Below are positions 8,433 to 17,946 of a stretch of DNA of 64,000 nt, one piece after another. Within the stretch, counting starts at the first letter, position 1. Each line of letters opens with the position of its first letter. A model generated the notes under the pieces. The model did not search any database and was not told the DNA's origin. It worked only from the letters and a program-made list of their open reading frames with translations. Position numbers and translations under genes: made by a program. Source of the stretch: Planctomycetota bacterium (GTDB taxonomy: Bacteria; Planctomycetota; B15-G4; SIAN01). The DNA is taken from positions 496,001 to 560,000 of the forward strand of contig JANQQL010000033.1 in the NCBI GenBank assembly GCA_028289345.1, given 5' to 3'.

Positions 8433-9862
8433 TCGTCACCCAGGTATCCCAGGCTCTCCAACGCCTGTGCCTCTTCCTCGCTGAGCTCCGAGACTCCCTC
8501 CTGACGAATCGCCCGCCCTTCCATCGCGGAGATCCAGCGCAGCAACCTCTCTTCGGCCGCCGCCACTTCGTCCGCCCGCTCGCTCGCGAGATTCTCGAGC
8601 TCGAGTCCGTCTCGAGCCAGGTCATAGACCTCCTTCGTCCCGGAGTGCAGGTCGAACACGAACTTCAAGTTTGTCTCCGGGTCGATCAAGCAGCGCATGT
8701 TCAGCCCGCGTCGCTGAGTTTCGCTGTAGATCAGCCGAGATTCCGAGTCGCCCCCGGTCCACGTCGGGACCAAGCTGACTCCTTCGATGCCCGAAGGAAC
8801 CGGAATGTCCAGCAAGTCGAGCAAGGTCGGCATCACATCGATGTTCGAAACTGCTCGATCCACCACGGTTCCTCCGTAGGCGTGGTCGGGAAGCCGAAGG
8901 ATCAGCGGCACGTGCAGCAGAGTGTTGGTGAGTGCTTTTGCGTGGCCCCAACGCTGCTTCTCCAAAAACTCTTCGCCATGGTCCGCGGCAATCACCACGA
9001 TCAAATTTCCGCGCAGTTCCCGGTCACCCAAGAATCGAAAGAAGCCCCGCAGCCGATCGTCGAGAAAGCGGATCTTGCGGTCGTAATCGGCTTGCACGGA
9101 TTCGACCATGTCGAGATCTGGCTCCGAGAACAGCCGCTCGTAACCCCGAGGGGTCGCATAGGTCGGGGGACTGCCTTTCTGATCGAAGTGGGGATCGAAG
9201 AAGTGGACCCAAAGAAAGAACGGCTGAGAGGGAATCTCGCGCAACTCCTTGCGGGCAAGATCGAGCACGCATTCGGCGTTGCTCAACATGCAGCTCTCTT
9301 CTTCGAAGACTTGGAAGCCCTGATGAAAACCTTGGCGTCGGGTCAAGTGAGGACTACTGGAGATTCCCACGGTGTAGTAGCCCTGATCCTGCAACACCTC
9401 GGGAAGAGTCACATGACCTTCGGCGAAGTACTCCACCTTGGAAGTGCCCCCTTCGACTTTGCCGTGCCGCTCGAGGCTGATGCCGTCCTTCACCCCAATC
9501 TCGGGGGGGTTCTTGGCACAGATCAGAGACAGCATGGACGGCAGTGTCCAAGAGCTCTGGGCGAAGCAGCGGCGGAAATCGATGGAACGAGAGGCCAACT
9601 CGTTCAGGAACGGGGTGGAGTCCCGGTCGCTGTCCACGCCCAAGTGATCCGCTCGCAGCGTGTCGATGGTGAGCATGAGAATGGACGGCGGCTCGGCGTA
9701 GGCCGGTGGTGGAGCGGGGGGAGGCGTGGGCACCGCGGGTTCCGATCCGTCGCCACCACATCCCACGACAAACAATGCCCAAATCGCCACACACCGAGCA
9801 CCGGAACGCGAGGAAAAACACCTCTCCGCCAGTTCTCTCGGTGCCCCGCGTCGATTCTTCAT
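8429..9862 (-). CDS. Sulfatase-like (alkaline phosphatase superfamily) lipoprotein
   Basis: 477 residues from the ATG at 9862; another ATG at 9880 is possible, and neither has a clear Shine-Dalgarno. The signal peptide ends in V-V-G-C (Cys35), followed by a Pro-rich linker. Core motifs: SILMLTIDTLRADHLGVDS (residues 60-78), nucleophile region W-T-L-P-S-M (Thr106, lacking the fGly Arg), and VIAADHGEEFLEKQRWGH. The tail is S-E-E-E-A-Q-A-L-E-S-L-G-Y-L-G-D-E. It is divergent from the sulfatase-like gene starting at 9939, and only about 75 bp separate the two starts, so they must share a compact promoter region. Confidence 0.85.
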   Translation of the reverse strand: MKNRRGAPRELAERCFSSRSGARCVAIWALFVVGCGGDGSEPAVPTPPPAPPPAYAEPPSILMLTIDTLRADHLGVDSDRDSTPFLNELASRSIDFRRCFAQSSWTLPSMLSLICAKNPPEIGVKDGISLERHGKVEGGTSKVEYFAEGHVTLPEVLQDQGYYTVGISSSPHLTRRQGFHQGFQVFEEESCMLSNAECVLDLARKELREIPSQPFFLWVHFFDPHFDQKGSPPTYATPRGYERLFSEPDLDMVESVQADYDRKIRFLDDRLRGFFRFLGDRELRGNLIVVIAADHGEEFLEKQRWGHAKALTNTLLHVPLILRLPDHAYGGTVVDRAVSNIDVMPTLLDLLDIPVPSGIEGVSLVPTWTGGDSESRLIYSETQRRGLNMRCLIDPETNLKFVFDLHSGTKEVYDLARDGLELENLASERADEVAAAEERLLRWISAMEGRAIRQEGVSELSEEEAQALESLGYLGDE

Positions 9863-9938
9863 TTGCCGTCCGTCGTCCATGGTACGCGCGTTGGAAACCA
9901 GAAAATCGCGCAACAAGTCGCTACCATCCCGCACCATC

Positions 9939-11327
9939 ATGGGTCGATATCGCGAACGGGAAAAGAAAAAGTTGTCGAGGGGAATGCTCCTCGCTCTGTG
10001 GCTACTCGGTGGCTGTGCGCCGAGCCCCTCGGAACCGAACGTCATCATGCTGGTGATCGACACCCTGCGCGCCGATCACCTAGGAACCTACGGGTATGGC
10101 CGGGACACCACGCCCCATCTGGACCGTTTGAGCCGCGAAGGGGTGCGGTTCGATGCCACTCTCGCCAGCAGCAGCTGGAGCGCTCCTTCCCACTGCACGA
10201 TCGCCACGGGAACCACCAGCTGGCACCACGGAGTGTTCGACTTTTCCCACGAGCTGTCCGAGGACGTGGCACCGGTTTCAGCCCTGTTCCAAGATCACGG
10301 CTATGCGACCGGCCTGTTTTCCACCCACCTCGCGCTGCACCGCGGAGTCGGCCGCCTGGACAGCGGGTACGACCACAAGACCATCGCCAAGAACCACCAA
10401 GATCCTCAAGTTCTGCAAGCAGCCTTGGCTTGGGCCCAGGAGCAAACCAAGCCGTTCTTCCTTTCTTTGGTGTTGATGGGGCCGCACGCGCCCTACACCA
10501 AGTACCCGGTCAGCGACAACGAGCGCTACTTCACGGACATGCCCCCGGGCGGCGAGAAGGAGTATCCGTTCATCGAGGCCAACTGGGTGGGGGAGGGAGG
10601 CATTCCCGGGTCCGTCCAGCTCGACAACCGGCACGACGTCGGCTTCTACATCAACCGCTATGACCGTGCGGTGCGCTTTACCGACGCCATTGTCGGCCGG
10701 TTCCTGACCGAGATGGAGGCCGCGGGTTTGCTCGAACACACGTTGTTCGCCGTGACTTCTGATCATGGCGAGGGCCTCGGCGATCACGACTGCTTCGCCC
10801 ACGAACTGTACTTGTACGACTTCTTGGTGCGCGTCCCGTGGATTCTTCACTTCCCCGGGGAAGTGCCTGCCGGGCAAACCTGGCCGAGCTTGGTTGGCAC
10901 CATGGACATCGCACCGACGATTCTCGGCCTGACCGGAGTGCCGGTGCCGGACTGGATGGACGGGCGCGACTGGTCCGAGGATCTCCGGCGCAGAAACGTC
11001 GGCTCGGGTCACGAGCTGGTGACCGCCTCTTATCGATTGCGGGGTTTCGATCGCTACATGGTCCGCAGTCCCACCCACAAGCTGATCTTCGATCAGGTGA
11101 ACGACCATCGAGAGCTCTATCACCTGGCCCAGGACCCGAAGGAAACGAACAATCTGTTCGACGCCCCTCTCGAAGACGCTCACGCAGTGGCCCTGAAGCC
11201 GATGGATCGTGCCCTGCGCGCACTCTTGGCCAGGCACTCGAAGATCGATCCCGACAAGACCTCGGTGCCGCTCTCCGACGAGGTTCTGGAGGAGCTTCGC
11301 GAACTCGGTTACATCACCGGCGACTGA
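9939..11327 (+). CDS. Sulfatase-like (alkaline phosphatase superfamily) lipoprotein, Ser at the nucleophile site
   Basis: 462 residues from the ATG at 9939, chosen because it gives a canonical lipoprotein signal: basic residues, hydrophobic stretch, L-G-G-C with Cys26. Upstream in-frame sequence is antisense to the divergent gene. Core: NVIMLVIDTLRADHLGTYGY (residues 34-53) and AVTSDHGEGLGDHDCFAH. At the nucleophile site this copy has W-S-A-P-S-H (Ser81), while its six paralogues here have Thr. The Arg of the fGly signature is absent. The C-terminus is S-D-E-V-L-E-E-L-R-E-L-G-Y-I-T-G-D. A TACCAT box at 9922-9927 could be a -10. The substrate is unknown. Confidence 0.85.
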   Translation: MGRYREREKKKLSRGMLLALWLLGGCAPSPSEPNVIMLVIDTLRADHLGTYGYGRDTTPHLDRLSREGVRFDATLASSSWSAPSHCTIATGTTSWHHGVFDFSHELSEDVAPVSALFQDHGYATGLFSTHLALHRGVGRLDSGYDHKTIAKNHQDPQVLQAALAWAQEQTKPFFLSLVLMGPHAPYTKYPVSDNERYFTDMPPGGEKEYPFIEANWVGEGGIPGSVQLDNRHDVGFYINRYDRAVRFTDAIVGRFLTEMEAAGLLEHTLFAVTSDHGEGLGDHDCFAHELYLYDFLVRVPWILHFPGEVPAGQTWPSLVGTMDIAPTILGLTGVPVPDWMDGRDWSEDLRRRNVGSGHELVTASYRLRGFDRYMVRSPTHKLIFDQVNDHRELYHLAQDPKETNNLFDAPLEDAHAVALKPMDRALRALLARHSKIDPDKTSVPLSDEVLEELRELGYITGD

Positions 11328-11346
11328 GAAGAAGACCGTTCGCGCG

Positions 11347-12969
11347 TCACCGGCGAGCTCCCCTCAATCGAGCCACGGCTTCTCGCGTATCTGCGTCTCT
11401 CGGTGCGTGACGCAAAGCCCTCTCATAAGCCTGGAGAGCGGCGCCAGGATCGGGACGGGACTGCAGCTCCAGAGCGGCCCCGAGGTTGTACCAGCCATCG
11501 GCGTAGCTCGCGCGCAAGCTCACGGCTCGCTGGAAGTATTCGCGCGCTTGGTCCCACTGCCCCTGGCCGCCGAGAATGACCCCCCAGTTGTTGAGTGCTT
11601 CGGGGCGAGGAGCAATCGCAATCGCCAGACGGTAGTGCTCCACCGCTTGTGCTTCTCGCCCTTGATCTTGCAGGAGCCGTCCGAGGTTTTGGTGCGCGAC
11701 GTAGTTGTTTTCGGTGACGTCCAAAGCACGCTGGAACAGAGTCGTTCCGTTCTGCCAATGAGACGTTTGCCGCCAGGCCAGGACCGCGAGACCAAGAACG
11801 ACCGTCGTGGCGATCACGGTCGCCCGCGACTGGCGGATGAATCCGCGCTGCACCGCAAGTTCCACGGCGCAGCTCAATGCCCAGAAAATGCCGACCAGGG
11901 GAAGGTACGCGAACCGGTCTCCGCGCGCCTGCTCGCCCGCTTGGAACAACCCGATCACGGGAAACAGGACGCCCAGGTACCAACACCACCCCACGGTGAA
12001 GAACCCTGCCCGTTTTCGGCTTTTCCAAGCCAGAACACTCAAGCCCGCCAACACCGGCACAGCGAGGAGTGCCTGAACTCGAAGACTTCCCAAGCCAGAA
12101 CCACCAACGATCGCCGGGTGAGGATAAAACGCGGCAAGTCCGGAGGGGACGAGAGCTTTCCCCAGATAGATCGCGTAGGAAGCCAGCGCGTTCAGAAGAC
12201 GAGCTCCGAAATCGATCACTTGCAAGGACACCACGGCTTGGGGTTGGCAGAGGAACGTCAAAGAAGAGGCAACTCCGGACATGGCGAACCAGGGGACTTT
12301 TTCGAGAAGGAGGGATCCCCAACTTTTTCCCGCATTGCTCCTGGTCAATGGCCATGCGTCGAGGAGCAACAGCACACACGGCAGCGTGACCGCCATGGGT
12401 TTCGACATCAAACTGGCCGCGAAGGCCAACGTGACCAAACTCCAACGACAGACCCCGCCATGGCGGGCGAAACCCGCATAGGCCCACAGGGTCAACGCCC
12501 AGAACAGGGCGCACAAGACGTCCCTTCGTTCACACACCCAGGCCACGGATTCGACGGACAGGGGATGGACCGCGAACAAGGCGGCGGTCACGGCCGCCGA
12601 CCAGCCCCGACCGGTCAGCGCCAACAGAGCCAAGAACCAGGCCGCTGCGGCGAGAGCGTGAATGAGCACGTTGGCGACGTGGTGCGGACCGGCTTGTGCG
12701 CCAAACCACTCGACCACCGCTTGATGGGTCAGGTAGTTCAGCGGGTGCCACTGCCCGGGGCCGTGGATCGTGAATGACCAGACAATGTTGTCTTTGGTCA
12801 ACCCACCGAGAACTCGTGGATTCTCGTAGACATGGACGTCGTCGTCATAGTTGACGAAGTCGAAACCGGCCGTCTGCCCAAACACCAACGCAACGAGCAG
12901 CACCAGTGCGGTGGAGACCAGCCCGCGAGTGCGCCACGATGGCGACGGAGCATCCATGGGCTGGTTCAA
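11347..12969 (-). CDS. TMTC-like polytopic membrane protein with C-terminal TPRs
   Basis: 540 residues. About ten hydrophobic segments occupy residues 15-400, after which two or three tetratricopeptide units run to the end (NYVAHQNLGRLLQDQG, ALNNWGVILGGQGQWDQA, ADGWYNLGAALELQ). The early F-V-N-Y-D-D-D motif in the first luminal loop is typical of GT-C glycosyltransferases related to TMTC O-mannosyltransferases. The start is TTG at 12969, overlapping the TGA of the upstream SGNH gene. AGGAG lies 9 nt before it, whereas the ATG at 12957 has none. Last gene of a four-gene minus-strand run. A glycosyl-transfer role is inferred from the family. Confidence 0.75.
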   Translation of the reverse strand: MNQPMDAPSPSWRTRGLVSTALVLLVALVFGQTAGFDFVNYDDDVHVYENPRVLGGLTKDNIVWSFTIHGPGQWHPLNYLTHQAVVEWFGAQAGPHHVANVLIHALAAAAWFLALLALTGRGWSAAVTAALFAVHPLSVESVAWVCERRDVLCALFWALTLWAYAGFARHGGVCRWSLVTLAFAASLMSKPMAVTLPCVLLLLDAWPLTRSNAGKSWGSLLLEKVPWFAMSGVASSLTFLCQPQAVVSLQVIDFGARLLNALASYAIYLGKALVPSGLAAFYPHPAIVGGSGLGSLRVQALLAVPVLAGLSVLAWKSRKRAGFFTVGWCWYLGVLFPVIGLFQAGEQARGDRFAYLPLVGIFWALSCAVELAVQRGFIRQSRATVIATTVVLGLAVLAWRQTSHWQNGTTLFQRALDVTENNYVAHQNLGRLLQDQGREAQAVEHYRLAIAIAPRPEALNNWGVILGGQGQWDQAREYFQRAVSLRASYADGWYNLGAALELQSRPDPGAALQAYERALRHAPRDADTREAVARLRGARR

Positions 12970-14084
12970 TCCCCGTCACTCCTGGCTCGACAGTCCGGAC
13001 CGGTCTTGGCAAGCGTCGCGACGACTTGCTGCTCCACCAGGTGCTCGGCGATCTTGCCAGCGATCAGGCAATTCCCTTCTGCATTCCAATGGCCCCGTGG
13101 CGCGACCAGCTCTCGAGCTCCCTCGCGAACCAACTGCGCCAGAAACCGGCTCAGGTCCAAAGGAGTCCCGGAACCTTGGTTGAGCTCTCCTCGAATGAGA
13201 TTCACGGTGTCGCGCATCTCCGGGTCCCGAGCCATCTGATGGAACGTGGGCCCGGTCTCCATATGCACGACGGTGAATCCGACCCCGCGCGCCTCGCAGA
13301 GCGAACGAGCTTTGTCAAGGAGAGCCCCGGTCAAGGGCAGAACATCTTCCACATACTCGGGAGGGTCCGGCGCAATCTCCCGGGGACGGCCCCACAACCA
13401 CGCCGCCCCGTACCAATGGCGCTTCCACCAAGACTGATGCGACGCTCTTGGCACCGGCTGATTGGCAACCACCAACTGACCGTCGCTGAGGTGGAAGCTG
13501 GGCTTTGGATGGGTGAATTCGGTAACCACGTCTCGGTGGATATCCGAAGGAACCAGGATCAAGAACACCACGTGATGGGGATTCCAGGCGAAACCCTCTT
13601 GTTCGAGCCGCAGCAGCATTTGGCCCACGCCATAGCCACGAACGCCAAAGTTCAGAACCTCCGACCCTGGCAAGTAACCTTCGAGGAAATGCGGCACGGT
13701 CTGGCCATCGTCGACCTCCTCACCGAACGCGCAGGAGTCTCCGAAGAAAAGCAGGCGAGTTCGGCCCTCCCGCGGATGCTCGGAATACTCCCGGCCGGCA
13801 CGCAGCCCTTGTTGATTGATCGTGACCTGAAAGGGCACCGTGGCGTCGCTGCGATAACCGGGGCGATTGGTCCAGCCATAGTCCGGGTGGTATTCGTCCC
13901 AGTAGTAGGTCAGCCCGTCCCATTCTCCGACCTCCCATTCCACGGCCCCGGTGATCGCGGAAATGGTTTCGTAGCGTCCGCGCAAGACCAGCTCTCCGAC
14001 GATGGCGCTGCCCGCCAAGAGTCCTAGCCCCGGGAGGAGCGAGAACACCAGGAGTCGACGGCGAGAGCGGGCGGGCTTGGGCAT
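12966..14084 (-). CDS. Membrane-anchored SGNH/GDSL hydrolase-like protein
   Basis: 372 residues. The N-terminal signal anchor is residues 10-35. Block I F-G-D-S-C-A-F-G carries nucleophile Ser117. A Gly/Asn block (VLNFGVRGYGVGQ) follows, and G-H-W-N-A-E-G-N near residue 333 supplies the catalytic His. The stretch before block I (YHPDYGWTNRPG ... INQQGLRAGREYS) is a recurring N-terminal region of SGNH proteins that act on surface glycans or lipids as O-acetylesterases or transferases. It is coupled to the TMTC-like gene by overlap and lies 81 bp downstream of the kinase gene. Function as a deacylase or acyltransferase is inference. Confidence 0.75.
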   Translation of the reverse strand: MPKPARSRRRLLVFSLLPGLGLLAGSAIVGELVLRGRYETISAITGAVEWEVGEWDGLTYYWDEYHPDYGWTNRPGYRSDATVPFQVTINQQGLRAGREYSEHPREGRTRLLFFGDSCAFGEEVDDGQTVPHFLEGYLPGSEVLNFGVRGYGVGQMLLRLEQEGFAWNPHHVVFLILVPSDIHRDVVTEFTHPKPSFHLSDGQLVVANQPVPRASHQSWWKRHWYGAAWLWGRPREIAPDPPEYVEDVLPLTGALLDKARSLCEARGVGFTVVHMETGPTFHQMARDPEMRDTVNLIRGELNQGSGTPLDLSRFLAQLVREGARELVAPRGHWNAEGNCLIAGKIAEHLVEQQVVATLAKTGPDCRARSDGD

Positions 14085-14165
14085 GATGACTTCGGAAAAC
14101 CTCCGTCTCCATCACAACCATCCCCACGACTTGATTCAACCAGCGTTCTGCGTTCCGACTCCCGG

Positions 14166-17100
14166 TCAAGGATTCGAAACGCGGAGGGCCTGGGCCTTTT
14201 CGGTCTCACCCGTCGCCTCGTACAGTTCTCGGAGCCACGTGCGTCCCAGGCGAGAATCGGGATTGGTCGCGCCCATATGACGTTCGAAGACCGTGAACGC
14301 TGGAACCAAGAATGATTCGGCGTCCGCCATTCGTCCGGCGAGGAACAAGCTGCGACCAATGTTGATTCTCAAGAGTGCATTGATCCAATGGTCCGGTCGG
14401 ACGAAGGCCGGCTCCAACGCGACGGCCTCATCCAACAGCAGGGCCGCGCGCTCGGAATCCCCCTGCCGCTGCACGACGAGACCCAGCCTGGTCAAGGCGT
14501 CGCACAGCTCGACACTCAGATCCGGGGCATCCCGGTCGATCCATTGCAGCCCCGTTTCCAGCATGATCTGAATCTCGGCAAGGTGCTGATCCAAAGGAAT
14601 CGTCTTCACCCAATTCCAAAGCGTTCGGCCGATCAACAACCCATAGGGATCCTCGGGGACCTTGGACCGCTCCGACAAAATGCGTTGGAGCCGTTGCAAA
14701 GGTTCCAAGAAGTCCCCGTCCGGCGAGCGAACGTCGCAGAGCGAATAGGAGAAGACTCCCAACACCTGGTGCAATTGGTCCAAGGTGTCGCCGAGCTCCC
14801 GCTGCTCTGGGCCCAGTGCAGGACGGGCCATGGGCCACGGCTGAAGGAAGCGCGCCGATGCCATGGACCGAGCAAACCGGATTCGATGGGACTCGGCCAG
14901 CTCGGGCTTGCCCCAGGCGTCATACATCGCCACGATTCGTTTCAAAGAGTCCGTCGCATAGAACGCGGTGGGGGGAGTGGTCTTGACGATGACCTCATGG
15001 CTTTCCAGCAGGTAGGCCTCGGCTTCCGCGTAGTTGCCCTGTTTGGTCAAGCAATCTCCGAGCATCGATTCGACGAACGCCAGATGAAACGTGCCGCGGG
15101 GTTGAGCCCGTCGCAACTGCTGCACCGAGCTGCGAATTCGCTCTTCGACCTCGCTCGCACGGCCCGTCCGCCCCAACACTCCCACCAGCAACGCCACCGC
15201 TTCCGCGATATCAGGATGGCCCGCGGGCAACTCCCGCTCCCGGATCTCGACACAGGCCGAACAGAAGGCAACCGTGACCGGCTCATGGGGGGAGTACCAC
15301 AACCAGTAGGCACAGGCCAGATAGGTCTCGGCAACGATGGTCCACAACGGATCGCCCCTCGGGAGAGACGCTTCGGCAATTCGCAATGAATCTTCGAAGA
15401 ATCCCACGGCCTTCTGAATCGGCGCCGGGTCAACGCCATGAGCGCCGTGTTCAATCGCGAAGTGGAACTCATCAAGGACCTCGGCAAGGTCCGGATGACC
15501 GGCCCGAATGGCATCGTGTCCCACTCGCCGGGCACGGTTGGCCCAGGCGAAGCAATCATCTTGCTCCAGAGTGAATGCCACGTTCGTTTGGGCCCAAAGC
15601 AGTTGGTAGAACTGCAGGGGGTCGTAGTCTCCGATCTCGTCGATCAACGCGACCGCCTGGCGAAACTGGCGATCGGCCAGCTCCGGCTCGCTGAGCGACC
15701 GGTACGCATGCCCCATCGTCGAACGGAGACGCACTTCGGACTCTGGCTGATGGGGAAACGCCCCCTCGATCTTGGCTGCGGTTTCGTCCAGCAAGTGCCC
15801 CACGGACATGTCGGCGTTCAAGACGACATGGGGATCGGCGAGAGAAATGGTCTCCACCAAGAAGTCCGTCACGACTCGAACGTTGGCGGCCTCGGCCCGA
15901 GCTCGGTCGCGTTGCGCGGACGCTTCCCAGTAGCCCACGGTCACGCCAACGATTCCCACCAACACGGCAACTCCGATCAACGCACTGCTGATCACCGCCG
16001 CCCGATTGCGGGACACAAACTTCTTTAGGCGATAGAGCGGACTAGGAGGACTCGCGTCGACCGGAACGTGCTCCAAGTGACGACGAATGTCCTCCGCAAA
16101 CTCGCTGGCAGTTCCGTACCGTCGACCGCGCTCTTTGGCCAACGCTTTCATCAGGATCCAATCCAGGTCACCGCGCAGACGCCGACTCAGCCCGGACACA
16201 TCAATGCCCCGGCGTTGCGCCAGCTCCACGCTGCCACTGGTACTGATGCGTAGCGAAGGCCGTTCCGGCGGCACCTCGCGAATCACCCGTTGCATCTCGG
16301 AGAAGCCCGCTTGCCAGAGCGCCTGAGTGTCAAACGGCGTACTGCCGGTCAACAATTCGTAGAGAAGCACGCCAAGCGAGTAAAGGTCGCTGCGAGTGTC
16401 GACGTCCAGGCCCGACATTTCCGCCTGCTCAGGACTCATGTAGGCGGGGGTCCCGACGAACTGCTGAAAGCGCGTAAACAACGTGCGCTCCGTCAGGCGA
16501 GTGTTGATGGCCTTGGCGATACCGAAATCGATGACCTTGGGAACCGGAGTTCCGTCGTGCAGAGTGACCAGCACATTGGAAGGCTTGAGATCTCGATGGA
16601 TCACCCCTTTTTGGTGAGCATGCTGGACGGCGGCACACACGTCCTGGAACAAGATCAGGCGTTCCCGGGTGGTGAGGCGATTCTGGTCACAGTACTCGGT
16701 GATCGACACCCCACGCACCAGCTCCATCACGAAGTAGGGGCGCCCGGTGCTGGTGGCTCCGCCGTCGAGAACTCGAGCAATGCTCGGGTGATCCATCAAG
16801 GCAAGGGCCTGGCGCTCGGCCTCGAAGCGCGCCACCACTTCCTTGGTATCCATGCCCAGCTTGATGATCTTCAGGGCGACCTTGCGCACCACGGGCTCCT
16901 GCTGCTCCGCCATGTACACGGTTCCGAAGCCGCCTTCCCCGATCACCTGCAGCAGCTTGTAACGGTCGATGACACTGCCCGGCCCCAGCGACTCTTCCGG
17001 GCCCTCCGCACTCCAACCAGGCGGTGCAAACGAGCGGTCCTGGTCCGCTTGCTCGAGCATGGCGAGGACCTTCTGACGGAGTCCGGGATCGTCGGGGCAG

Positions 17101-17192
17101 GATTCTCGCAGGAGGTCCTCCCAGCAATCCCGCGGCTGATTGCTCGCCCGGTGGAACAGCTCCTCGATTCTTCGGATGTCTTCGGCAGTCAT
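14166..17192 (-). CDS. Ser/Thr protein kinase (PknB type) with transmembrane segment and long repeat C-terminus
   Basis: 1008 residues. A short N-terminal helical region (1-70) resembles those of kinases paired with ECF sigma factors. The kinase domain is about residues 79-370: G-E-G-G-F-G-T-V loop, Lys108 in VALKIIKLG, catalytic H-R-D-L-K-P-S-N (Asp201), I-D-F-G (Asp222), and P-A-Y-M-S-P-E-Q activation segment end. One membrane helix is near 395-420, then about 590 residues of helical TPR-like repeats, probably outside the cytoplasm. All catalytic residues are present, so it should be active. It lies 88 bp downstream of the sigma gene, with a strong hairpin between them. Confidence 0.9.
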   Translation of the reverse strand: MTAEDIRRIEELFHRASNQPRDCWEDLLRESCPDDPGLRQKVLAMLEQADQDRSFAPPGWSAEGPEESLGPGSVIDRYKLLQVIGEGGFGTVYMAEQQEPVVRKVALKIIKLGMDTKEVVARFEAERQALALMDHPSIARVLDGGATSTGRPYFVMELVRGVSITEYCDQNRLTTRERLILFQDVCAAVQHAHQKGVIHRDLKPSNVLVTLHDGTPVPKVIDFGIAKAINTRLTERTLFTRFQQFVGTPAYMSPEQAEMSGLDVDTRSDLYSLGVLLYELLTGSTPFDTQALWQAGFSEMQRVIREVPPERPSLRISTSGSVELAQRRGIDVSGLSRRLRGDLDWILMKALAKERGRRYGTASEFAEDIRRHLEHVPVDASPPSPLYRLKKFVSRNRAAVISSALIGVAVLVGIVGVTVGYWEASAQRDRARAEAANVRVVTDFLVETISLADPHVVLNADMSVGHLLDETAAKIEGAFPHQPESEVRLRSTMGHAYRSLSEPELADRQFRQAVALIDEIGDYDPLQFYQLLWAQTNVAFTLEQDDCFAWANRARRVGHDAIRAGHPDLAEVLDEFHFAIEHGAHGVDPAPIQKAVGFFEDSLRIAEASLPRGDPLWTIVAETYLACAYWLWYSPHEPVTVAFCSACVEIRERELPAGHPDIAEAVALLVGVLGRTGRASEVEERIRSSVQQLRRAQPRGTFHLAFVESMLGDCLTKQGNYAEAEAYLLESHEVIVKTTPPTAFYATDSLKRIVAMYDAWGKPELAESHRIRFARSMASARFLQPWPMARPALGPEQRELGDTLDQLHQVLGVFSYSLCDVRSPDGDFLEPLQRLQRILSERSKVPEDPYGLLIGRTLWNWVKTIPLDQHLAEIQIMLETGLQWIDRDAPDLSVELCDALTRLGLVVQRQGDSERAALLLDEAVALEPAFVRPDHWINALLRINIGRSLFLAGRMADAESFLVPAFTVFERHMGATNPDSRLGRTWLRELYEATGETEKAQALRVSNP

Positions 17193-17268
17193 CAGCTCGA
17201 TCCCGGTTTCCGCAGCCGAAAGATGGTGCGCCGCCGGACCACCCGTCCCTTCAAGAAAATTGTGGGAG

Positions 17269-17295
17269 GATCCTCCGCCGTCACGGCGGAGGATC
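17269..17295 (-). terminator. Perfect 12-bp hairpin over the sigma-factor stop codon
   Basis: GATCCTCCGCCG (17269-17280) is an exact inverted repeat of 17284-17295 with a 3-nt loop. On the minus strand the loop is TGA, the stop codon of the sigma gene. After the stem the transcript reads CCCACAATTTTC, only a weak U tract. It may act as an attenuator or RNA-stability element that lowers kinase expression relative to the sigma factor. Confidence 0.5.
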
Positions 17296-17856
17296 GGGCA
17301 GTTCGGTCCGCAACCAGGCCTTGAGGAACCGCCACTGGCGCTCCACGGTGCTCAGGGAAACTCCCAACGCATCGGCCGTTTCTTGATTCGAGAGCCCGGC
17401 GAAGTATCGCAGGTTCACGATCTGGCCCTTCTGAGGGTCTTGCTTTTCCAGGCGCCCGATCGCTTCGTCGATTTGAATCAACACCTCGTCTGGCATGCAT
17501 CCCGCGTCTTCCAGATCGTCCAGTTCGCGACGTTGCAGACCTCCGCCATGCTTGATTCGGCCTTTGCGGCGAGCCCGCTCGATCAGGATGCGGCGCATGG
17601 CCTGGGCCGCCGCTCCGAAAAAGTGCCGCCGTCCATTCCAGCCGGGATCTTCCGAACCGACCAATCGCAAGTAGGCTTCGTGAACCAGAGCCGTCGCTTG
17701 CACCGTCTGGCCGGCGGGCTCCGCCTCCATGCGCACCCGAGCCAGGCGGCGCAGCTCCTCGTAGACCAAGGGAAGAAGCTCTTCCGCGCGATCCAACTCG
17801 CCCGCATTGATGCGGTCGAGAATGCGGCTCACCGGAGCCTGTCGCGACTCGGTCAT
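17281..17856 (-). CDS. ECF-type RNA polymerase sigma factor (Sig-70_X6-like)
   Basis: 191 residues. The sigma region-2 equivalent (about 20-95) includes EELRRLARVRME, TALVHEAYLRL and HFFGAAAQAMRRILIERARR. Region 4 (about 130-185) has IVNLRYFAGLSNQETADALGVSLSTVERQW, a helix-turn-helix that recognises the -35 element. This combination is characteristic of the ECF subgroup in Planctomycetes and Acidobacteria that sits next to a Ser/Thr kinase with C-terminal repeats, as here. The kinase probably controls it in place of a classical anti-sigma factor (known trend, inference for this pair). It diverges from the alpha/beta hydrolase gene at 17947. Confidence 0.9.
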   Translation of the reverse strand: MTESRQAPVSRILDRINAGELDRAEELLPLVYEELRRLARVRMEAEPAGQTVQATALVHEAYLRLVGSEDPGWNGRRHFFGAAAQAMRRILIERARRKGRIKHGGGLQRRELDDLEDAGCMPDEVLIQIDEAIGRLEKQDPQKGQIVNLRYFAGLSNQETADALGVSLSTVERQWRFLKAWLRTELPDPPP

Positions 17857-17946
17857 CCGTTGCTTTTCCAGACCAGAAAGGGGAGGAACCGTACGAGAAA
17901 GCGCATGATAGGGACCGCTCCGGACTCAGACAAAGGAGAGAAGCGC

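Noticed and set aside
8324..10663. 779-codon open frame on the plus strand
   Set aside because: Antisense to one sulfatase-like gene and out of frame with the next. The product has no family motif.
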